Part shown: positions 26,201 to 32,828 of the stretch, one piece after another
Layout of the letters: the number at the start of each line of letters is the position of its first letter
How positions within the stretch are numbered: the first letter of the stretch is position 1
Assembly (NCBI GenBank): GCA_913061325.1
Contig: CAJXUU010000020.1
Span: forward strand, 1-32,828
From: an uncultured Saprospirales bacterium
GTDB lineage: Bacteria; Bacteroidota; Bacteroidia; Chitinophagales; Saprospiraceae
Reading direction: 5' to 3'
DNA length: 32,828 bases
Notes under the pieces: generated by a model
What the model was told of the DNA's origin: nothing
Databases searched by the model: none
The model's input: only the letters and a program-made list of their open reading frames with translations
Made by a program: the position numbers and the translations under genes

Positions 26201-28513
26201 TCATCGGACAATAACAATTCTCACAACTTCTGTCTCACCATTATTCAATAAATAAACAAAATAAACACCCGAGTTTAAATTCTCAACATTTACTATAAGT
26301 CCTTCTTCATTGTTAAGTGATATTTGGTCCATGTGAATTACCACCTGACCTATTGAGTTATAAATAACTAAATCTGCTGACAATAGATTTGTGGTCTTGC
26401 CTTTTACAATAAAATTATCACTCATTAAAGTAGGTGTGACCAACATATAATTTTGTGGCTCTTCAACTTCTGTATTCGGAGGGACAAAGCAATCAAAGTC
26501 AAAATCGATATCAAAAAAATCTTCGATATGTTTCTTTACTTCGCAAGGTCTTCTAAAAATAAATGTTTTCATATTTGAATCCAAGTCTTCATTCCATCCG
26601 TTTATATCTCTTGGGAAGTGCCACCTTTCAATATGCTGAGGTAATTCTTTTTCATATTTCTCAATAAAAAAATCCAGCTGCTCAATCATATTTTGAGGCA
26701 AAAATTCATTTTCTAGTAATACTTTGTATCTAGCTAAAAACTGATTCTTGAATGTTTCGTTTGCTATCAGACTACGAAATAAAAAAGTAACTCCAGGATT
26801 AGAAGGCCAATTTAGTAATGGATCATCTACTGTATTATGCTTAAGCATATTGTATTCTGGATCACCAAATGTGGCATCAAGATCATATAATATCCATCTC
26901 CATTTACCGTTCTCACCTTTTGGCCTCCAGTGCTGATTATTGTTAGCGGGCCAATCATAATTATTGAGATACATTTCTGTTATGTTGTAATCTATAAAAC
27001 TAGAAATATCCATTTTCGTAGATACATATTCATACTCATCTTGATCTAATGGATTATGAGCTTCTAGATAGATCTTCAATCCATCAAACCCAGTATTCCA
27101 TTCTTCAGCTATTCTAACACTATCAGTGTTCACACCAGAACTATATGCTAAAAATTCTTCATCCACTCGATCTCTTATCGTTTGTACACCCCAATATTCT
27201 CCATTTAGATATACAATTACTGGCCTATAGTCCTGCATTTCAAAATCTAGATCTCTAACTATAGATTGGGCATATGCATCTTTAAAAACCAACTCTCCTC
27301 CCCAAGCTCCCATTGTTGATCTGATGATAAATCGTTTATATTTTTCCACTTCTTTTTGGGGTAACAATTGATAATTGAAGTTCTTCTTACCATATCTAGA
27401 TCTTGCATATAGTCTTAAAGATTTTTGAGCTGCATGTCGAGTTTTACCTCCATGAATTCTTAATCCGGCATTTTGAGAAAACCCGAGATCTCCATCTTTT
27501 TGATAATACTCAATGTGGACAGGTTTTTCTGATTCGATACCAGATAAGAAGTAATTACCTGTCCATTCAGAATTAGAAATATCAAATTGGTCTCCTGGAA
27601 CATATATCCCAGTTGTGTCATTAAACAAATGTTTGCTCTCTGTAACCAGTGAAATAATCGGAAAATTGTACTTTCCAAATATATCAGGATCAACAAAATA
27701 AGACCGTGTTTCTACCTCGCTCACCAAAGTATCATTATTAAATGCTCCAAACCTCAATACATGAGCCTTATCTATAGACTCCCCTGGTGATTCCCATGCA
27801 TGATTTGATATTAGATTTTGGCTTGGGCTGGTAGGGATTTCCGCCCAAACATTGGCCTCATTCGATTTATTCTTGAGTATTAATATATTAGTGTAAAGTA
27901 AGCTATTTGTTGTAGGGATTGACCCATCGACTGTATATCTAATTTCATTTCCAAGGAATGATGAAACCGATAGATTTATTGAAGATTCATAGTAGCCCCC
28001 ATCATGTGATAATGTAACTTTATCAGCGCTTGCATTACTTTTATCAGGGCTAGGCGCTGGAAGAATAGACCAAGACGGTCCACCATCTGGAATTCTACCA
28101 AAAGCAACATCCTCTTCTAGCTCTTGAAAAGGAGCTTCATCTATAATGGCTTGAAAATTGGAAAGAAAAAATGCCTCTCCATCTGCACTAATTTTAAAAT
28201 TTGTATGATACTGACCGTCGAAGTTACCATCTTTCCCAGATGCAAAAAACACTAAAAATCCATGGGGAAGGATTTCAATATTTGGACACTTCCATTTATT
28301 TAATTCCATTTTATCATCAGATAAAAAAAAACTATCTAAGCTAATTACATTATCACTAGAATTATAGATTTCAATATAATCATAATAATCCCCACCAACT
28401 GTGGCATAAGCATTATCATTATCAGACACAAACTCATTGATCCTCAATTGAGCATTCATTAAAGACACCCAACTACTGACAAATACAATTATTATGATTC
28501 GTAATTTTATCAT
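26201..28513 (-). CDS. secreted CotH-kinase-family protein with lamin-tail domain, chitobiase-like domain and T9SS sorting domain
   Basis: 770 aa; signal peptide; 'LRINEFVSDNDNAY...YDYIEIYNSSDNVISLDSFFLSDD' (LTD); 'EIRYTVDGSIPTTNS' (chitobiase/CHB_HEX-like); CotH core 'GLRIHGGKTRHAAQKSLRLYAR', 'KDAYAQSIVRDL', 'GEYWGVQTIRDRVDEEFLAY', 'WRWILYDLDATFG'; T9SS-like tail 'SADLVIYNSIGQVV...LNSGVYFVYL'. Confidence 0.9.
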   Translation of the reverse strand: MIKLRIIIIVFVSSWVSLMNAQLRINEFVSDNDNAYATVGGDYYDYIEIYNSSDNVISLDSFFLSDDKMELNKWKCPNIEILPHGFLVFFASGKDGNFDGQYHTNFKISADGEAFFLSNFQAIIDEAPFQELEEDVAFGRIPDGGPSWSILPAPSPDKSNASADKVTLSHDGGYYESSINLSVSSFLGNEIRYTVDGSIPTTNSLLYTNILILKNKSNEANVWAEIPTSPSQNLISNHAWESPGESIDKAHVLRFGAFNNDTLVSEVETRSYFVDPDIFGKYNFPIISLVTESKHLFNDTTGIYVPGDQFDISNSEWTGNYFLSGIESEKPVHIEYYQKDGDLGFSQNAGLRIHGGKTRHAAQKSLRLYARSRYGKKNFNYQLLPQKEVEKYKRFIIRSTMGAWGGELVFKDAYAQSIVRDLDFEMQDYRPVIVYLNGEYWGVQTIRDRVDEEFLAYSSGVNTDSVRIAEEWNTGFDGLKIYLEAHNPLDQDEYEYVSTKMDISSFIDYNITEMYLNNYDWPANNNQHWRPKGENGKWRWILYDLDATFGDPEYNMLKHNTVDDPLLNWPSNPGVTFLFRSLIANETFKNQFLARYKVLLENEFLPQNMIEQLDFFIEKYEKELPQHIERWHFPRDINGWNEDLDSNMKTFIFRRPCEVKKHIEDFFDIDFDFDCFVPPNTEVEEPQNYMLVTPTLMSDNFIVKGKTTNLLSADLVIYNSIGQVVIHMDQISLNNEEGLIVNVENLNSGVYFVYLLNNGETEVVRIVIVR

Positions 28514-28642
28514 GATCTGGTCAATTGAACTGTATTAAAAGTAAACAATGTTACTATCAAAAGCAAATCTGTGATTACATATAGGCAAAATTGTCGTTTG
28601 TACTATCTGAGAATAATTAAAAAAAGCTTATTCCTTATAATT

Positions 28643-29914
28643 TTAAACTTCATACAAAGAGAACTGCCTCATAAACTCATTAATTTCTGCTCTTGTTTTA
28701 TTGATCAACCCTTCATTTGTGTGATCAGATATAATAGCATCTACCCATGCTACTGTTTGTTCACAATCCGATTCATTGAATCCTCTTGAAGTGATCGCCG
28801 CAGTACCTAATCTGATACCCGATGTCACAAAAGGTGACCTACTGTCGAAAGGTACCATGTTCTTATTTATAGTAATATCCGCTCTTACAAGTGCATTCTC
28901 TGCATCTTTTCCCGTGACATCACCTTTGGTTCTGAGGTCAATTAGCATAAGGTGATTATCAGTTCCACCTGAAATCAATTTATATCCTCTTTCTACAAAA
29001 GCATTTGCCATAGCTTGGGCATTTTTGATTACTTGCGCTCCGTATGATTTAAAGCTTGGATCTAATGCTTCCCCGAATGCAACCGCTTTTCCTGCAATAA
29101 CATGCTCTAATGGGCCTCCTTGCATACCAGGAAAAACTCCACTGTTCAAGATAGAAGACATCATAATTGGATTTCCCTTTTTAGTTGTTCTCCCCCATGG
29201 GTTTTCGAAGTTCTTACCCATCATAATAATACCACCTCTCGGGCCCCTTAATGTCTTGTGCGTCGTAGAAGTAACGATATGGCAATGCTGCATAGGAGAT
29301 TTCAAATGTCCAGAAGCAATTAATCCAGCTGGATGTGCAATATCTCCTAACAATAAAGCTCCAACTTTATCCGCTATTTCTCTAAATCTTGCATAATCCC
29401 AATCTCTACTATAAGCAGAAGCGCCGCAGATGATCAATTTCGGTTTCACTTCTAAAGCTTTTGCTTCTACTTTATCCATGTCAACTAGTCCAGTATCTTC
29501 TTCAACACCATAGAAATTGGCATCATATACTTTACCAGAAAAATTAACAGGTGACCCATGGGATAAATGGCCTCCATGAGAAAGATCAAATCCCAAAATA
29601 CTATCACCAGCGTTGAGCACAGCTAAGAAAACTGCAGCATTTGCTTGGGCACCAGAATGAGGTTGCACATTCGCATATTCCGCTCCGAATAATTCGCACA
29701 ATCTATCGATCGCCAATTGTTCAATTTGGTCTACCACTTCACAACCACCATAGTACCTTTTACCTGGATATCCTTCAGCATACTTATTAGTTAAGCAAGT
29801 TCCAACAGCATCTATGACCGCTTGACTTGTAAAGTTTTCTGAGGCGATTAATTCGATCCCTGATCTTTGTCTATGTAATTCTTTGGCTATTAGTGACTGT
29901 ACAACAGTATCCAT
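28643..29914 (-). CDS. glyA: serine hydroxymethyltransferase
   Basis: '[19 protein letters not shown]', '[23 protein letters not shown]', '[14 protein letters not shown]', '[14 protein letters not shown]' PLP-lysine motif. The start at MDTVVQ (29914) is preferred over 29926. Confidence 0.97.
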   Translation of the reverse strand: MDTVVQSLIAKELHRQRSGIELIASENFTSQAVIDAVGTCLTNKYAEGYPGKRYYGGCEVVDQIEQLAIDRLCELFGAEYANVQPHSGAQANAAVFLAVLNAGDSILGFDLSHGGHLSHGSPVNFSGKVYDANFYGVEEDTGLVDMDKVEAKALEVKPKLIICGASAYSRDWDYARFREIADKVGALLLGDIAHPAGLIASGHLKSPMQHCHIVTSTTHKTLRGPRGGIIMMGKNFENPWGRTTKKGNPIMMSSILNSGVFPGMQGGPLEHVIAGKAVAFGEALDPSFKSYGAQVIKNAQAMANAFVERGYKLISGGTDNHLMLIDLRTKGDVTGKDAENALVRADITINKNMVPFDSRSPFVTSGIRLGTAAITSRGFNESDCEQTVAWVDAIISDHTNEGLINKTRAEINEFMRQFSLYEV

Positions 29915-30109
29915 TATTTGTAACATTTAGTAGTAAGAGTAATTCTTATGGATGCAAAAATAGAATTGTTTGCCTGTTAGACATTGTAGAATGGGGGTTA
30001 TTTTTTAGATTTTTTAGATTTCTTAAGATAGATGGGAGATTCTGCACAGGTAGATAAAGTTTTATTGAATATCTCATCGTAACTATCTAATAGATTCCTC
30101 TTTGTGATT

Positions 30110-31255
30110 TTAATACCCACTTAAATCAAATTCATCACTCTCCACCATTTCTACATACCGTTTCATCTTTTTTAAAATAACTTTGAAATGCTTTATTTCT
30201 TCCTTATCAACAAATGAAATAGCAAGTCCATTTTCGCCCGCTCTTCCTGTCCGTCCGACTCTATGTATAAAGTCTTTTGGAGATCTTGGCAATTCATAAT
30301 TAATAACAAAAGGTAGTCCTTCAATATCTATACCCCTAGATAATAAATCGGTAGCTACTAATACTTTAATCTTCCCCGTCTTGAAAGCTTCTAAAGCAGA
30401 CTGTCTTGCACCTTGGCTCTTCTTACCATGAATAGGAAATGCATCAATCCCATTTTTTGTCAACTTAGCAGCTACTCTATCTGCTTTCTGAGCGGAAGAT
30501 GTAAATACCAATACTCTATCCATCTCATTTTTCTTAATTAGATACCTAAGTAAGGGCCCTTTTCTATCTTCTGTAACAAAATATCCAGACAAGTTTATGG
30601 ATTGGATATCATTCGCTTCCGACTCTATCTTGACAATTAAAGGTTCGTCCAGTAGAACATTCTTTATACTCTCCAGATCTTTGCTTAGTGTGGCAGAAAA
30701 CAGTAAATTTTGTCTTATTTCGGGCAATAAATTAAAAATTTCATTCATTTCATCCTGAAAACCAAGATTGAGCATTTTATCCGCTTCATCAAGGATTAAT
30801 GCTCTTACTTTTGATAGTTCTAGTGCATTATGTGATATCAGATCTAATAATCTCCCTGGTGTTGCTACTAAGACATTTGTCCCAAACATTGTTTTCATCT
30901 GAGGATTGATCGATACTCCACCATATACAGACATCGTTTTTATTGGATTTGGAAGGACTTTGCCAAAAGCATTAAACACATCACCTACCTGAACTGCCAA
31001 CTCTCTGGTAGGAACTAAAACTAAGACATCAATCTCCCTATTTTTTTCTTTCTTAGGTAATCGCTGAAGCAATGTGAGTATAGGTAAAACAAAACTTGCT
31101 GTTTTCCCAGAACCTGTTTTTGCAATCCCCAATACATCTCTTTGTGACAAAATTGCGGGAATAGCTTCTAGTTGAATCGGAGTTGGAGAGCTATAATTAT
31201 TCTCTTTTAAAAGTGGTAATAAAGAAGGATGTAAATCCAACGATTCAAAAGCCAT
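30110..31255 (-). CDS. DEAD-box RNA helicase (RhlE-like)
   Basis: 381 aa; 'AKTGSGKTASF', 'PTRELAVQV', 'TPGRLLD', 'LDEADKMLNLGF', 'FSATL', 'RGIDIEGLPFVINYELPRSPKDFIHRVGRTGRAG'. Confidence 0.96.
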   Translation of the reverse strand: MAFESLDLHPSLLPLLKENNYSSPTPIQLEAIPAILSQRDVLGIAKTGSGKTASFVLPILTLLQRLPKKEKNREIDVLVLVPTRELAVQVGDVFNAFGKVLPNPIKTMSVYGGVSINPQMKTMFGTNVLVATPGRLLDLISHNALELSKVRALILDEADKMLNLGFQDEMNEIFNLLPEIRQNLLFSATLSKDLESIKNVLLDEPLIVKIESEANDIQSINLSGYFVTEDRKGPLLRYLIKKNEMDRVLVFTSSAQKADRVAAKLTKNGIDAFPIHGKKSQGARQSALEAFKTGKIKVLVATDLLSRGIDIEGLPFVINYELPRSPKDFIHRVGRTGRAGENGLAISFVDKEEIKHFKVILKKMKRYVEMVESDEFDLSGY

Positions 31256-31359
31256 ATTAACTGTATGTTAAATTAATCAATCCTGCAAAGTTATCTATTA
31301 ATAATTGGCAATTGGTATGAATCTTATTACTTAGTTTTACACCCGCAAAATGAATTTTA

Positions 31360-32466
31360 ATGACAAATAATAAAAGTCCACTTAAAGAAGTAGCATCTCT
31401 ATTCTTCAAATTAGGCTGTATTGCATTTGGAGGTCCTGCGTCGCACATCGCTATGATGGAAGATGAGGTGGTAGAGAAAAGAAAATGGATGACCCATCAG
31501 CATTTTTTAGATCTAATTGGCGCTACTAACCTAATCCCTGGTCCTAATTCAACTGAGATGACCATGCATTGTGGTTATGAACGAGCGGGTTGGAAAGGTC
31601 TTTTTGTTGCTGGCGGTCTTTTCATTTTGCCAGCTGTAACGATCACATTATTCTTTGCTTGGTTATATGTAGAGTATGGTCAATTACCAGAAGTTGAACC
31701 ATTCATTTATGGAATCAAACCTGCCGTAATAGCTATTATTCTTTCAGCATTATATAAGTTGGGCAAAAAAGCCATAAAAACAACTGAGTTAGGAATCCTT
31801 GGTTTCCTGACAGTGGCCGCATGCCTCGCTGGAGTTCACGAGATAGTAGCACTATTCGGATGTGGGCTATTAGGGGTATTGATCTATTTTGCAAAGATGT
31901 CTCGAAAAACTACACAAAGTATTGTTCCTCTTTTCTTATTACAAATCGGAGGTTGGAAGATATTATTTACTTTTCTCAAAGTAGGAGCTATCCTATATGG
32001 AAGTGGTTATGTTTTGTTCGCTTTTTTGGATGCTGAGCTAGTTTCTACAGGTTTACTTTCTAGACAAGAACTGATAGACGCAGTAGCTGTAGGACAAATG
32101 ACTCCTGGCCCAGTACTTTCTACCGCTACATTCATCGGATATCAATTAGGAGGATTCACTGGAGCTATTGCAGCCACAATTGGTATTTTTCTTCCTTCAT
32201 TTATTTTTGTGACTATTTTGAATCCATTGGTACATAAGATAAGAAAGTTCCCCTTGTTGTCAGCTTTTCTTGATGCAGTTAATGCAGCAGCGGTTGGTGT
32301 AATTCTAGCAGTTTGTTTTGAAATGGGTCGAGAAACATTGACAGATTGGAAAACTATACTGATTGCGGTAGCCAGTTTGATTATGGTCTTTTATTTCAAA
32401 AAAGTAAATAGTGCTTTTGTTGTAGTTGGCGGAGCCATTCTAGGATACCTATTGACATTAGTCTAA
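31360..32466 (+). CDS. chrA: chromate transporter, ChrA family (long-chain, two-domain)
   Basis: 368 aa; duplicated motifs 'FKLGCIAFGGPASHIAMM...LGATNLIPGPNSTEM-type' and 'FLKVGAILYGSGYVLFAFLDAELVSTGLLSRQELIDAVAVGQMTPGPVLSTATFIGYQLGG'. Confidence 0.93.
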   Translation: MTNNKSPLKEVASLFFKLGCIAFGGPASHIAMMEDEVVEKRKWMTHQHFLDLIGATNLIPGPNSTEMTMHCGYERAGWKGLFVAGGLFILPAVTITLFFAWLYVEYGQLPEVEPFIYGIKPAVIAIILSALYKLGKKAIKTTELGILGFLTVAACLAGVHEIVALFGCGLLGVLIYFAKMSRKTTQSIVPLFLLQIGGWKILFTFLKVGAILYGSGYVLFAFLDAELVSTGLLSRQELIDAVAVGQMTPGPVLSTATFIGYQLGGFTGAIAATIGIFLPSFIFVTILNPLVHKIRKFPLLSAFLDAVNAAAVGVILAVCFEMGRETLTDWKTILIAVASLIMVFYFKKVNSAFVVVGGAILGYLLTLV

Positions 32467-32646
32467 AGCGCATACAAATAGAATGTTGATAATACTTGTT
32501 TTGCTGATTTCTAATATAGTCATTAGGTTAAAGCTCTAATTATTAATGAAACTTTTTGGCTACTAGAATGTTTATTCCTTTCTTTGACAAATAAAAAACA
32601 ATCATACTTGGACATTCGTAATACATATCATTCAATTTGTAAAAAT

Positions 32647-32785
32647 ATGGACGCTCGACTTTTTGCTGCATCTTTATTAATCTTAATTGTATTCCTACCT
32701 AACGTATTAAGTCTCAACAATGAACTTCAATTTGAAATTGAAAAAACCGAACTTGCAGATAGTGAATTTGAGAATGATATTGAAG
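32647..32785 (+). CDS. 5' fragment of a secreted/membrane protein of unknown function, truncated by contig end and adapter
   Basis: ATG followed by MDARLFAASLLILIVFLPNVLSLNNELQFEIEKTELADSEFENDIE; signal-peptide-like start. Reading continues only into adapter sequence. Confidence 0.5.
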
Positions 32786-32828
32786 CTGTCTCTTATACAC
32801 ATCTCCGAGCCCACGAGACAGGCAGAAA
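32786..32828 (+). other. Illumina Nextera transposase/i7 adapter read-through (sequencing artefact)
   Basis: CTGTCTCTTATACACATCTCCGAGCCCACGAGAC (Nextera adapter) immediately followed by AGGCAGAA (matches the N703 i7 index) and A. Confidence 0.97.

Noticed and set aside
29025-29396. 123-aa plus-strand ORF inside glyA
   Set aside because: Antisense shadow of a highly conserved enzyme gene.

Overview
This is a Bacteroidota-like, AT-rich chromosomal window. I base that on type IX secretion C-terminal domains, a Wza/Wzc-like pair and a general lack of SD motifs. From left to right it contains: (1) an exopolysaccharide-export pair (Wzc-like, Wza-like lipoprotein) followed by a phosphorelay block on the minus strand (REC-only regulator, REC-HPt protein, large hybrid GAF/PAS histidine kinase, sigma-54 response regulator); (2) a 1402-aa surface protein with two DUF3494 ice-binding-like domains, FG-GAP/VCBS repeats, ASPIC/UnbV and a T9SS tail; (3) a decayed stretch at about 14.4-15.9 kb; (4) a gluconate module (GntK-6PGDH fusion plus GntP), an MscS channel, an SRPBCC protein and a pentapeptide-repeat protein; (5) a TolC/MacB-permease/HlyD efflux set with no ATPase beside it; (6) a CotH-kinase surface protein, glyA, a DEAD-box helicase and chrA. 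The best evolutionary signal is an unannotated sigma-54 regulator pseudogene at about 4.65-5.07 kb. With the REC-HPt ORF, it looks like the eroded second copy of the adjacent sigma-54-RR/hybrid-kinase module. Other notable signals are a perfect SD plus a 5-codon upstream ORF before the kinase, a Wzc-like protein with a degenerate P-loop, a perfect 27-bp hairpin, and an Illumina Nextera adapter with index at the right end (assembly artefact). I did not find a clearly new defence or mobile system.
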